Assembly: GCA_050049355.1 (NCBI GenBank)
Contig: JASFWK010000019.1
Span: forward strand, 1 to 25,967
Length of the DNA stretch: 25,967 bases
Source of the DNA: JASFWK01 sp050049355
Lineage (GTDB): Bacteria > Chloroflexota > Anaerolineae > B4-G1 > DUEL01
Reading direction: 5' to 3'
Positions 1-7,894 of this stretch are shown here, piece after piece. A model generated the notes under the pieces. The model was given only the letters and a program-made list of their open reading frames with translations, searched no databases and was not told where the DNA came from. Position numbers and translations under genes: made by a program. Position 1 is the stretch's first letter, and each line of letters begins with the position of its first letter.

Positions 1-1
1 G

Positions 2-865
2 CGGCTGCAGTACAATCCCATATCGGACGACGTCACAACAGACGCCATCGAGTGGATTCTGCTGGTCAACTTGCTCGGAGATGAGGAACTGGCTGCTGAC
101 GTGTGGAACCCCCTTGTTGTGGAACCGACTCCACTGGCACCGACCGAATCAGAGACCGAGGACAGCTGGATCGTCGAACTCTTCCCCAACTTAATGGCGT
201 TCATCCTCTATTTGGTGATCCTGCTGCCCGCGGGCGTGCTCGTGAACGCCGTAACTGACGAGAAGAAGAATCGGGTCATGGAGGTGCTGATGTCGTCGGT
301 ATCGTCGCACCAGTTGATCGGTGGCAAGATCCTGGCGTTGGGCTTGCTGGGGCTCCTGCAGACGGGGCTGTGGATCGGCATCCTGTGGATGGTGGTGAGG
401 TTTGGCGGTCAGCCGCTCAACATCCCGGCCGGTTTCGTGGTGCCGAACCAACTGCTTGTTTGGGCCTTCGTCTACGGTCTGCTTGGCTACGCCATCTACG
501 GAGCACAGATGGCCGGGCTGGGGGCGTTGGCCCCGGACGTAAAGGATTCGAGAGGTCCCTCGTTCGTCATCATGCTGCCGCTCATCTTCGTATATATGTT
601 CTTGATCGGCATCCTTGCCAGGCCGGATGGCCCGTTGGCCCTCGTGCTGAGCCTGTTCCCGCTGACATCGCCCGTGGGCATGATTGCCCGGATGACGAAG
701 ACGACCGTGCCGACGTGGCAAGCGGTGCTGGCAGCGGTCCTCCAACTGCTCACGGCAATCCTTATCGTGCGCCTGGTGGCCCGCCTCTTCCGAGCCCAAC
801 ACCTGCTCTCCGGGCAGCCTTTCTCACTGCAGCGGTACTTCCGTGCGCTTCTGGGACGCGCATAA
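2..865 (+). CDS. ABC-2 type transporter permease, 3' part (5' end outside the window)
   Basis: The reading frame is open from the left edge, so the gene starts upstream; 287 residues are visible. Five or six hydrophobic segments follow a short polar stretch. Just after the first of them comes the block EKKNRVMEVL with SS downstream, typical of NatB/ABC2_membrane_3 permeases. Such proteins form the membrane channel of an ABC exporter; the cognate ATPase gene would be expected just upstream, outside the window. The substrate cannot be read from the sequence. The gene ends at TAA 863-865 and a strong hairpin follows, so it appears to be the last gene of its transcription unit. Confidence 0.85.
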   Translation, partial: RLQYNPISDDVTTDAIEWILLVNLLGDEELAADVWNPLVVEPTPLAPTESETEDSWIVELFPNLMAFILYLVILLPAGVLVNAVTDEKKNRVMEVLMSSVSSHQLIGGKILALGLLGLLQTGLWIGILWMVVRFGGQPLNIPAGFVVPNQLLVWAFVYGLLGYAIYGAQMAGLGALAPDVKDSRGPSFVIMLPLIFVYMFLIGILARPDGPLALVLSLFPLTSPVGMIARMTKTTVPTWQAVLAAVLQLLTAILIVRLVARLFRAQHLLSGQPFSLQRYFRALLGRA

Positions 866-893
866 GACGTTCAGCTTGCCATCCCCCAGACAC

Positions 894-930
894 GAATCCC
901 CACCACTCGCTGGGTGGGGATTCTCTTTCC
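894..930 (+). terminator. Intrinsic-type terminator hairpin between convergent genes
   Basis: A perfect 11-bp stem (894-904 with 913-923, GAATCCCCACC/GGTGGGGATTC) encloses an 8-nt loop and is followed by the pyrimidine-rich TCTTTCC. It lies between the end of the ABC permease on + and the end of the radical SAM gene on -, so it may serve both directions. The T-run is weak, which makes it less certain than a textbook terminator. Confidence 0.7.
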
Positions 931-934
931 TGGC

Positions 935-1696
935 TCAATCGAGCGATAGGTCCCAGCCTGCAGCCTTCAGCCGTCTGACAGTGGTGCGGTAGGCTTCGCA
1001 CCGCTCTTCCTCCACCCAGCTTCCGTAGCCAGCCTGACGGAGCCGCGCCAGCAGCGCGGCTCGTTCTGACTGAGACATCAACCGCGGGTCGGTCATCGCT
1101 GCCACGTGGAAATCGGCCCCGGCGGCCAACAAGCGCTCCACGGCCACAAAGGGCAGCTCCCAGAACTCCCCCCGCGCACCGGTCCGAGCCTCGAACCCCT
1201 CCGGCGTGCCCGCTTTGAGCGAGACCCGGATGTGGGCACACGTGTAGCGCGCCAGATCGGAGGCGTACTGCTCGTCGGCCGCTACGGGGATCCCGTTGGT
1301 CTCCAGGATGAAGCTGTAGTCGGTCGGCTCGGTCCGCTCCAGCACGGCCAGGAGGTGAGGTTTGCACAGTGTCGGTTCGCCGCCGGAGATGCGCAGCCTG
1401 GGCACGCCCTTGCGGCGTGCGTTCTCGATCAGCCTCTCGGCTACCTGCTCCGGAGTGTAGAACTCCCCTTGCTCTTCCGGGAAATCGCGGGAGGGATCCA
1501 CCCAGCAGAAGATGCAGCGCAGGCAGCAGCCCACCGCGTAGCCGGTGGAGATGCCGCCGTAGACGCCGGTGGAGTAGAAGGCAGTGTACTTGCGTGCATC
1601 GCCCCTGGCAGCAATCTCCTCGGTCCTGCGGGCTACCTCCAGCGGGTCGAAGGGCGTGAACCCTTCACGCAGGAAGCGGGGGTACGGTTTCCCCAT
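935..1696 (-). CDS. Radical SAM protein, small activase-like type
   Basis: A 253-residue protein. The cluster-binding motif CxxxCxxC is C57, C61 and C64 (GCCLRCIFC), and the SAM-contacting glycine motif SGGEPTL follows at 104-110. The rest fits a compact (beta/alpha)6 barrel. No C-terminal SPASM or twitch cysteine cluster is present, so only one [4Fe-4S] cluster is expected. It reductively cleaves SAM to a 5'-deoxyadenosyl radical; the substrate is unknown. The nearest groups by look are the pyruvate-formate-lyase-activase-like and MoaA-like small radical SAM proteins. The ATG at 1696 has only a weak ribosome site. The gene is 89 nt downstream of the SCP2-like gene on the same strand and may be read through from that operon. 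Confidence 0.85.
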   Translation of the reverse strand: MGKPYPRFLREGFTPFDPLEVARRTEEIAARGDARKYTAFYSTGVYGGISTGYAVGCCLRCIFCWVDPSRDFPEEQGEFYTPEQVAERLIENARRKGVPRLRISGGEPTLCKPHLLAVLERTEPTDYSFILETNGIPVAADEQYASDLARYTCAHIRVSLKAGTPEGFEARTGARGEFWELPFVAVERLLAAGADFHVAAMTDPRLMSQSERAALLARLRQAGYGSWVEEERCEAYRTTVRRLKAAGWDLSLD

Positions 1697-1785
1697 AACC
1701 AGACTCGAACTCGTGTCTCTGAATACTCCCGACTGTGCGCATATCTCACCGGGCAGACTCCACCTGCGCCGGGTTCAATGCGTAT

Positions 1786-2220
1786 CTACTCTGAGCCGTC
1801 TGGCAGATTGTGCTCTGCGTAGTCGCCCTCAAATTCCGTCGGAATGGTGCGCAGGATCTCCACCCAGCGTATGATCCGATTGGCACCCTGCAGCAGCTTC
1901 ACGAAGGGTCCCTGCGTCCTCAGCTTCCGTGAAGCGATGGCCTTCGTGGGACCCATCTTGCCGCGCAGGATATCCACCCAGACCCCGTAGGGCGCAGAGA
2001 GCGTGAAATCTGTGGGTCGCTGACCGACCCACATCTCGTCCAGCTCTCCATCCACGTTGTCGAATCCAACAACGATCTGCTCGGCAACCCCCTTGTCGGG
2101 TTCGGGCTCGAGGACCAGCGTGTACGATGCGTTGTGGCCCCTCGCGAGTTCCAGGTACTCGGCATCGGCGTTCGACCGCTGCCTGACCTCCTCCAGGTAA
2201 TCCAAAGAAGCAAGCTTCAT
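1786..2220 (-). CDS. SCP2-like sterol/lipid-carrier domain protein
   Basis: A 144-residue soluble protein without signal peptide or membrane segment. Residues about 25-125 resemble the SCP2 sterol-carrier fold: a polar N-terminal helix, a beta-sheet region around DGELDEMWVG, the segment APYGVWVDILRGKM and a C-terminal KLLQGANRIIRW helix. In this superfamily the domain forms a hydrophobic tunnel for lipids or acyl-CoA. Its ATG overlaps the stop of the upstream dehydrogenase gene as ATGA (2217-2220), a sign of translational coupling, so it is the third gene of the operon starting at the ThDP enzyme. The ligand is unknown. The family call rests on reading the sequence only. Confidence 0.65.
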   Translation of the reverse strand: MKLASLDYLEEVRQRSNADAEYLELARGHNASYTLVLEPEPDKGVAEQIVVGFDNVDGELDEMWVGQRPTDFTLSAPYGVWVDILRGKMGPTKAIASRKLRTQGPFVKLLQGANRIIRWVEILRTIPTEFEGDYAEHNLPDGSE

Positions 2221-3251
2221 GACTCTCCCCCTATTCGAACCAGTATCTTGAGCGCCCCAGAGTCGGGTCTGTCCAGTAGGTCGAACCCGCCGAATACGAC
2301 CTCGTCAAGCGTGATCTCGTGTGTCACCAACGAATCCACATCCACCCTCCGCTGCACGATGAAATCGATAGCAGCCGGGAACTCGGCCCGCCCTGCCAAG
2401 CCTCCCTCGATCGACAGTTCGCTCAGGACGACCCTCAGGTAGTCCGCCTCCACCGACTCCGCGCACAAGCCGAGAATGAAGATCTGACCACCTCTGCGCA
2501 CCAGGGAGACAGCGTCGCGATACGGAGCTGCTGCACCAGTGCACACGTAGATCACATCAGGACCTCGGCCGTCGGTGAAACTAGCCAGTGCGACGCCGAC
2601 GTTCTCGCGTGTGGGATCGAGCACCGCTGCTGCGCCCAGACGCCTTGCCACCTGTGCGCGGGTCGGATCCATCTCAGTGACGACCACGGTCCGTGCACCG
2701 GCCAGGAGAGCGCTCTGCAGAGTGAGCAACCCGACGGGACCTGCGCCCATCACCAGCACTTGGTCACCCATTCTCAATCGCGACCGGCTCACACCGTGCA
2801 GGGAGACGGCGAGCGGCTCAACCAGCGCACCCTGGCGCAAAGTCACCTGTTGGGGAAGGGAATGGAGTCCCCGCGCCGGGAGCTTGACGTACTCGGCAAG
2901 GCCCCCGTCGTGGGTGACGCCGACCATGGTCAGATCCTCACATCCATCCACCCATCCCTCGCGGCAGGGCCCGCACTCGCCGCAGGGAATGGCATCGTTG
3001 ACCACGACCCGATCGGCTACCTGCCAGTCGGTCACCCCTGGGCCGACCTGGGCAACCGTACCGGCGAACTCGTGCCCAATGACCAGACCCGGCTCATACA
3101 GCCCGGTGTGGAGCGCCTCCACGTCGGAGCCGCAGATGCCGCAGTACCCGACTCGGATCAACGCCTCGCCGAAGCCAGGCTCCGGCCTGGCCACCTCCTT
3201 CACCCCGATCTGCCCGATGCCCTCGAAGACGGCTGCCTTCATCTTCACCAT
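2217..3251 (-). CDS. Zinc-dependent alcohol/polyol dehydrogenase (MDR family)
   Basis: Counted from the ATG at 3251 the protein has 344 residues, normal for medium-chain dehydrogenases. Catalytic zinc ligands are C40 (CGICGSD), H60-E61 (GHE) and probably E145. The structural zinc lobe has four cysteines (C90, C93, C96, C104). The Rossmann motif GAGPVG is at 169-174. Overall it looks like the sorbitol/threonine dehydrogenase branch; the alcohol substrate cannot be told. The frame is open to 3275, but the start at 3251 overlaps the upstream stop by 7 nt (ATGGTGA), and another ATG at 3242 (reading MKAAVFEG) is the conventional N-terminus of the family. Either is possible. Its position between a ThDP enzyme and an SCP2-like gene suggests that the three act in one catabolic or lipid-related pathway. 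Confidence 0.9.
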   Translation of the reverse strand: MVKMKAAVFEGIGQIGVKEVARPEPGFGEALIRVGYCGICGSDVEALHTGLYEPGLVIGHEFAGTVAQVGPGVTDWQVADRVVVNDAIPCGECGPCREGWVDGCEDLTMVGVTHDGGLAEYVKLPARGLHSLPQQVTLRQGALVEPLAVSLHGVSRSRLRMGDQVLVMGAGPVGLLTLQSALLAGARTVVVTEMDPTRAQVARRLGAAAVLDPTRENVGVALASFTDGRGPDVIYVCTGAAAPYRDAVSLVRRGGQIFILGLCAESVEADYLRVVLSELSIEGGLAGRAEFPAAIDFIVQRRVDVDSLVTHEITLDEVVFGGFDLLDRPDSGALKILVRIGGES

Positions 3252-4981
3252 GGCAGCTCGCACCCTTCCATCCAAACGGCATCCAGGTTCTCCAGGTCAG
3301 GCGGCAGGAGGTTGGCCTCTGAATCTATCACCACGTCCACCACCGCCGGGCGGTTCGAGGCCATAGCCCGCTCCAGCGCCGGTGTGATTTGCTCTGGGTC
3401 CTCCACCCGCTCGCCCCAGCAGCCCATCGCCTGCGCCACCCGATCGTAGCGCACGTCGTCGAAGTCCACGCCGATGTAGCGCGCATCATAGGCTGCCATC
3501 TGAGTCGCCTTGATCATGCCCCACTGACGGTCGTTGGCCACAATCGCCACCAGCGGCAGATCCAGCCGCGCGGCGGTCTCCAGCTCCTGGAAGGTCAGGC
3601 CGAATGCTCCATCCCCGCAGATGGCATAGACCATCCGGTTGGGCCGGGCCAGTTTGGCGCCAATCGCGTAGGGGAGTCCAGTGCCCAGATGACCCGAATC
3701 GGCCGCCCAAAGGAAGGAACGGGGTTCGTAGACACGGTTCATGTAGCGGGCCCACAGGGTGGTGTTTCCCCCATCGACGACGAAGATCGCATCGTCCGGG
3801 AAGAAAGCCCGCACATCGCGGGCCAGGCGCAGGGGGTGGATAGGCTTCCTATCCGACGCTGCCTGGGTCTCGAACTGGGCCTCCCAAGTCTCTTGGGCAG
3901 CTCTATACTCGGCCATATCGGGCCGCTCCGCAAGGGGGTCGGTCAGCCCCTTCACCCCCTCTATGAGAGAGCGGAGGGTGGCTTTGGCGTCACCCACCAG
4001 CACCAGGTCCACCGGTCGGTTCAGGCCCACACTCCCAGGATCGATGTCAATCTGAATCAGTCGCTGCTGATCGGGCTCGCCCCAGAAGGGCGGCCGTCCC
4101 CAGAAGTCCACGTCCCCCAGCCGTCCGCCCACCAGCAGGACCACGTCGGCCATCGCCTGGGCGCCGAGTGCACCATACCCACCCGCGATCAGGCACAGCG
4201 GATGATTCTCGGGAAGCACGCCGCAGGCGGCCTGACTGGTAGTAACAGGGGCTGAAAGATACTCCGCCAGCTCCCGAACCTCATCCCAGGCACCGGACCG
4301 CAGTACTCCGCCGCCGGGGTGGATCAGGGGGCGCTCGGCGTCCACGAGCATCCGGGCCGCCTGGTCCACCAGGTCAGGCTGGGCGACGGGTCCCTGCTCG
4401 GGACGATAGCGCTCTGGCGGCAGAGGACCAAAGGCGAGAGAAGCTTCGTCCCCGGTCTCCATGAGCACATCCACGTGCAGATCGAGGTGAACCGGCCGCG
4501 GCCGGCCCGATACAGCCACGCGGAAAGCACGCTGCACGAGCTCGGGAATCCGTCTCCAGTGAGTGACACGCGCGTTCCACTTGGTGATCGGGGCAAAGAG
4601 ACCGATCTGATCGAGCGACTGCATCGAGCCCCGGTCTGGATAGCTCTTCCAGGTCTGATTCTGAGCTGTGAGCACCACCATTGGGATGGAGTCGGCCCAG
4701 GCGGGGTAGACACCGGGCACCAGGTCGGCGGCGCCGGGGCCCACCGTGCCTATGCAGACCCCGGGACTGCCCGTCACGCGCGCATAGGCGTCGGCCATGT
4801 GGCCGGCGGCCTGCTCGTGGCGGGTCATGACGAACTGCAAGCCAGCCTCGTGCCCGAAGCGGCGGATACCATCCAGGATGGGGCAGAGCTGGCCGCCCGG
4901 AATGCCGAAGATGAAGCGTGCCCCCTCTTGGAGAAGGCACTTCACCAACAGGTCAGCCCCCATGGTCTCGTTCATAGCCAT
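3245..4981 (-). CDS. ThDP-dependent enzyme, acetolactate synthase large-subunit family
   Basis: A 578-residue three-domain ThDP enzyme. The N-terminal Pyr domain carries FGIPGG (25-30) and the cofactor-activating glutamate E56 (RHEQAAGHMADAYAR). The middle domain includes RPRPVHLD. The C-terminal PP domain has the ThDP/Mg motif GDG (456-458) running to N483. This is the IlvB-type architecture (2-ketoacid to acetohydroxyacid chemistry), but related lyases and decarboxylases share it. No ilvN regulatory-subunit gene and no other ilv gene lies nearby, arguing against the biosynthetic enzyme. The frame continues to 5104, but the ribosome site GGGAGG (4984-4989) sits just before ATG 4981 and at better spacing from a second ATG at 4975. 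It is the first gene of a coupled operon with the dehydrogenase and SCP2-like genes. Confidence 0.88.
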   Translation of the reverse strand: MAMNETMGADLLVKCLLQEGARFIFGIPGGQLCPILDGIRRFGHEAGLQFVMTRHEQAAGHMADAYARVTGSPGVCIGTVGPGAADLVPGVYPAWADSIPMVVLTAQNQTWKSYPDRGSMQSLDQIGLFAPITKWNARVTHWRRIPELVQRAFRVAVSGRPRPVHLDLHVDVLMETGDEASLAFGPLPPERYRPEQGPVAQPDLVDQAARMLVDAERPLIHPGGGVLRSGAWDEVRELAEYLSAPVTTSQAACGVLPENHPLCLIAGGYGALGAQAMADVVLLVGGRLGDVDFWGRPPFWGEPDQQRLIQIDIDPGSVGLNRPVDLVLVGDAKATLRSLIEGVKGLTDPLAERPDMAEYRAAQETWEAQFETQAASDRKPIHPLRLARDVRAFFPDDAIFVVDGGNTTLWARYMNRVYEPRSFLWAADSGHLGTGLPYAIGAKLARPNRMVYAICGDGAFGLTFQELETAARLDLPLVAIVANDRQWGMIKATQMAAYDARYIGVDFDDVRYDRVAQAMGCWGERVEDPEQITPALERAMASNRPAVVDVVIDSEANLLPPDLENLDAVWMEGCELPW

Positions 4982-5097
4982 TTCCTCCCTTCTGTGTGGA
5001 GAGACCCGCAGCAGTGGACTAAGTCGCCGAACGAGAGGTGTGGGGGCGGGCGGAGAGGACGGAGTGGCCGCGGGCGCACGCCTTCCGGGGATTGCTG
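4982..5097 (-). other. 5' leader of the ThDP-enzyme operon
   Basis: About 115 nt between the predicted start site near 5097 and the ATG. It is C/G-rich and has a strong Shine-Dalgarno site (GGGAGGAA) at its 3' end. I saw no T-box motif, no leader peptide rich in Leu/Ile/Val codons and no terminator-like hairpin with a T-run. Confidence 0.4.
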
Positions 5098-5103
5098 GGA
5101 GCA

Positions 5104-5132
5104 AGTATATGCCAGCCCTGGGCAGAAGTCAA
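5104..5132 (-). promoter_or_regulatory. Sigma-70-type promoter of the ThDP enzyme-dehydrogenase-SCP2 operon
   Basis: Read on the minus strand: -35 TTGACT (5132-5127), a 17-nt spacer, then -10 TATACT (5109-5104). Both boxes match the consensus at five of six positions and the spacing is ideal. It lies upstream of the ThDP-enzyme start in the intergenic gap. Confidence 0.75.
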
Positions 5133-5378
5133 TCGTCACTCGCCGCCGGAGCAATTGGGGGGCTGGTCGGAGCGGGGGTCGAATGTCCGAGGGTAGCCTA
5201 ATAGGCGTGCTAAGCGACTATGAGGATTTGATGAAGATGGCTTGGGGGGGACCACTTGCCAGGTCGGCAGCGACACCGAGCCCTGTACCCAGTGCAACCA
5301 CCTGCCGAAGGAGTCGGACGCGCCCTTAGAGAGAGACCCTGGACCAACGTCGTGGAGAGCTTACTTGTGCAGGCCCCT
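5133..5378. other. Intergenic stretch without a recognised gene
   Basis: Together with the leader and promoter to its left this forms a gap of about 400 nt (4982-5378) without a gene. The open frames here are short and continue antisense into neighbouring genes. I found no clear terminator after the GH5 gene and no repeat or RNA gene. Confidence 0.5.
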
Positions 5379-7298
5379 CTACCTACAAAGCAAGCGGCGG
5401 AGACCACGCCCCGCGCGAGCCCCCTTGGGCTTCACGCGGATGGTGTGAATGGATGTCCCAGATGCAGGATAGTAAGTCAACGTCTGGCTCTCCTCATCCA
5501 CACTGTGAGTTCCATCGGTGACTTCCACCCTGTATCCATCTGGATACTGATACTTGGGCACAAAGATCTCCGTGGGAGCCTCGACGGCCCGGGCGCGGCG
5601 AAAGGTGAACGTGAACAGCTTGCGCTTGATATCGAAGGACATACTCAGCGGGATGCCGGCCACCTTGCGAGCGTAAGGGCGCACCGCCGCCTCCAGCGCG
5701 CGCCCGCCGTCGTGGATATCGCCAGAGCCGGTCTGCTGATCGCGGCTGAAGATCGAGAGGTCCTCATCGTTCCATTGATCGCCGCGCTCGTTGGTATTGT
5801 CCGCTGTGTAGTTCCAAAGTGTAAAACTGACCAGGTTGGCCTCCAACGCCTGCAGGGTAGCATCCAGAGCTTTCACCTGAAGCGAGAAGTCATCGGTGCG
5901 GTAGGCCCGCTTCTTCCGCAGGTCAATGGGGATGCCGACCTCACCGATCAGTGTAGGGACGTTACTCATCTGCTGCTCGGAGATCTGAATGATCCGCGCG
6001 ATCTGATCGGCAAAGGATCTCCGCACTCTTCTTGGGCCGATAATCAGCTTCCTGGAAAAAAGGTCGACCGCCAGCCAGCTCCTGAAGTTCTTCGTGAACA
6101 GCGTCAGGCCGTCGTACCAGTGAGCGGCATGGACAATGTTGGGGGCGTCTTCTGATGTCCACTCGATGTGCCCGTCGCCGGCAATACCTTCCACAAAGAT
6201 GATGGTGTCGGAGACAATGGACCGAATCTCGCGTGCGTAGCGGTTGGCGAACGGGCAGAAGTAATCTCGGTAGAAATCCACCGGACGTCCGCCCACCCTT
6301 GCGAAATGATCTGGCCGCAGCAGCTCAGGCCGGCCAGCTGCGTCCAGACCCCACACGCCGTTCTGCTTCCAGATCGGCTCATAGCCGTCCATCCAGAGGC
6401 TAACTCCACCTGGATTCACCAGCCGCGTCCCTTTTCTCCTCGCGCCAGTAAGCCCCATATCCCATACCGCGACCTCTTGTGGGAACCCCGCCCCCAGGAG
6501 CATCGCCTGCAGCGGCGTGGGAGAATCGCCCTTCAGCACGGGACTCGGGTGGCTGTGCAGATCGGCGACGCCAATCAACCCCGCCAGTGGCTCGTTCATC
6601 GTATCATACCCCACCACATTGGGCAGATCCTCCAGTCTCCTCGCCACCTGCTTGATCGCATTGACGTAATGTGCTTGGAGGAATTCCTGAACCGGAATGT
6701 CGTCCACCTGTGTGCGGGGCGCGAAATCGTCACCGGCGAAGAAGAGCGTCCACATAGTCAGATTCGCCAGCTTGGCAAGATTAGTGGGCCAGATCATACG
6801 TGGCAAAGGATCACCATGCTCTTGATGCGTGATGGCAGCACCCGTCTCCTTGAACCTGGCGATGTCCATCCCAACAGCCTCGAAGGTCCAGCCAGGCGCG
6901 CCGTCGCCGCCAGAGAAGCGACTCCACACGTCCTGGTGCGGGTCGATGAAGACATCGATGCCGTACTCGCCCGCTTTCTCGACGACAGCGTACAGGTAAT
7001 CGAGATACTCATCGTCATAGAGGCCGGGCCCGCGATGCTCAATGGCCTCCCAGGTGGTTAGGAGACGCAGAAAAGTGAACCCCCACGCCTTCAGTCGAGA
7101 GAAGTGCTCGCCAGCTTCATCGAGGGGGAACGGTCGTCCCACGAACGAGACATCACGGTGGTCAAAGAAGCCTTCCCGGCTCCACGTCGCCCCGTCGGGC
7201 TCCTTGGGCACCTTCGAGCTGCCGCCCAGATTGACGCCGCGCAAGATCAACTTGCGTCCGTGCTCATCAACAAACCAGTTTCCCTCCGTCTTGATCAT
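5379..7298 (-). CDS. Glycoside hydrolase family 5, GH5_12-like (steryl-/ceramide-glucosidase type)
   Basis: A 639-residue protein with no signal peptide, so probably cytoplasmic. The GH5 TIM barrel starts with ILRGVNLGG (18-26). The acid/base glutamate is E236 in MNEP, H393/Y395 lie in HWYDG, and the nucleophile is E453 in GEVGIP. The insertion of more than 200 residues between the two glutamates, the block SFVGRPFPLDEAGEHF (51-66) and the stretch TTWEAIEHRGPG resemble the fungal EGCrP/Sgl1-like subfamily, whose members hydrolyse steryl glucosides and glucosylceramide. A C-terminal beta-sandwich (about 548-625) follows and the protein ends in a basic tail. The ribosome site GGAGG lies 8 nt before the ATG. 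Retaining beta-glucosidase activity is likely; the lipid-glycoside specificity is inferred from resemblance. Confidence 0.82.
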   Translation of the reverse strand: MIKTEGNWFVDEHGRKLILRGVNLGGSSKVPKEPDGATWSREGFFDHRDVSFVGRPFPLDEAGEHFSRLKAWGFTFLRLLTTWEAIEHRGPGLYDDEYLDYLYAVVEKAGEYGIDVFIDPHQDVWSRFSGGDGAPGWTFEAVGMDIARFKETGAAITHQEHGDPLPRMIWPTNLAKLANLTMWTLFFAGDDFAPRTQVDDIPVQEFLQAHYVNAIKQVARRLEDLPNVVGYDTMNEPLAGLIGVADLHSHPSPVLKGDSPTPLQAMLLGAGFPQEVAVWDMGLTGARRKGTRLVNPGGVSLWMDGYEPIWKQNGVWGLDAAGRPELLRPDHFARVGGRPVDFYRDYFCPFANRYAREIRSIVSDTIIFVEGIAGDGHIEWTSEDAPNIVHAAHWYDGLTLFTKNFRSWLAVDLFSRKLIIGPRRVRRSFADQIARIIQISEQQMSNVPTLIGEVGIPIDLRKKRAYRTDDFSLQVKALDATLQALEANLVSFTLWNYTADNTNERGDQWNDEDLSIFSRDQQTGSGDIHDGGRALEAAVRPYARKVAGIPLSMSFDIKRKLFTFTFRRARAVEAPTEIFVPKYQYPDGYRVEVTDGTHSVDEESQTLTYYPASGTSIHTIRVKPKGARAGRGLRRLLCR

Positions 7299-7456
7299 CG
7301 CCCCTGCCTCCGGACACTATCCAGTCAACAACAATCCAGACCTTGCTCACCAGCGAAGGCACATCGACTGTCTCTGTACCCTTGCACCTCGCGGCGTGAA
7401 GACTCAGAGCGACACCTTGGTGAATCGTCTGATATGCCCCTGGACTCCGACCTCGC

Positions 7457-7485
7457 TTGTCCACATCACCACAGGGTGGTATAAT
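7457..7485 (+). promoter_or_regulatory. Promoter of the SHOCT-like gene
   Basis: -35 TTGTCC (7457-7462), 17-nt spacer, -10 TATAAT (7480-7485) preceded by TGG, i.e. an extended -10. The predicted start near 7492 leaves a leader of only about 19 nt, just enough for the AGGAGG ribosome site at 7499-7504. Confidence 0.75.
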
Positions 7486-7510
7486 CACCAGTCAACCTAG
7501 GAGGTACCGA

Positions 7511-7870
7511 ATGACCCAATCGGACGAGCGCGTGCGGATCCTGAAGTTGATTCAGGATGGTCAAGTCACCGCCGACGAGGGCGCCGAGATGCTGGATGCC
7601 CTGAAGGAGAGCCGGCGGGAGGAGGCCCGGCCTAGCAGCCGGAGTAAGCTCCGCATCCGTGTGAGCAACCTCAAGACCGGACAGGCGAAGGTCGACATCA
7701 ACCTGCCCTGGAGCCTAGTCAACGCGGGCATGAAGATGGGCGCTCGCTTCGCAGGCAACGAGATCAAGCTGGAAGACTTCATGGAAGCCGTTCAGGCGGG
7801 AGCGGCGGGCAAGATCGTAGAAGTACTAGACGAAGAGGATAACGAGCGAGTAGAGATCTTCGTGGAGTGA
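7511..7870 (+). CDS. SHOCT-like domain protein of unknown function
   Basis: A 119-residue acidic soluble protein. Residues 3-33 (DERVRILKLIQDGQVTADEG...) form the short two-helix SHOCT-like element found at the N-terminus of YvlB/LiaX-type proteins. The rest has a beta-rich segment (LRIRVSNLKTG, then INLPW) and ends in acidic residues. The ATG at 7511 is chosen because AGGAGG (7499-7504) lies 6 nt upstream and a promoter directly precedes it; the open frame extends to 7457 but that part overlaps the promoter. The gene is a single transcription unit facing the SpoIIE-type phosphatase gene, with 24 nt between the stops. Related proteins occur in envelope-stress operons, but a role here is only a guess. 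Confidence 0.8.
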   Translation: MTQSDERVRILKLIQDGQVTADEGAEMLDALKESRREEARPSSRSKLRIRVSNLKTGQAKVDINLPWSLVNAGMKMGARFAGNEIKLEDFMEAVQAGAAGKIVEVLDEEDNERVEIFVE

Positions 7871-7894
7871 TCGCCACCCTCACGGAGTTCCTCC

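Noticed and set aside
1690..1740. tRNA T-arm-like sequence on the minus strand (GAGTTCGAGTCT) just before the radical SAM start
   Set aside because: No anticodon arm, D-arm or pairing acceptor strand could be assembled around it; one T-stem pair is mismatched.
2319..3449. Long open frame (376 codons) on + opposite the dehydrogenase and the ThDP enzyme
   Set aside because: Antisense shadow of well-supported genes in G+C-rich DNA; His/Pro/Arg-rich product without recognisable domains.
4319..5329. Open frame of 336 codons on + opposite the ThDP enzyme
   Set aside because: Shadow frame; no ribosome site and no domain; it crosses the promoter and leader of the minus-strand operon.
7299..7456. 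Possible promoter for the GH5 gene on the minus strand (TTGACT near the start codon)
   Set aside because: No -10 box at 16-18 nt; the hexamer is too close to the ATG. The gene presumably has a promoter here, but I cannot point to it.
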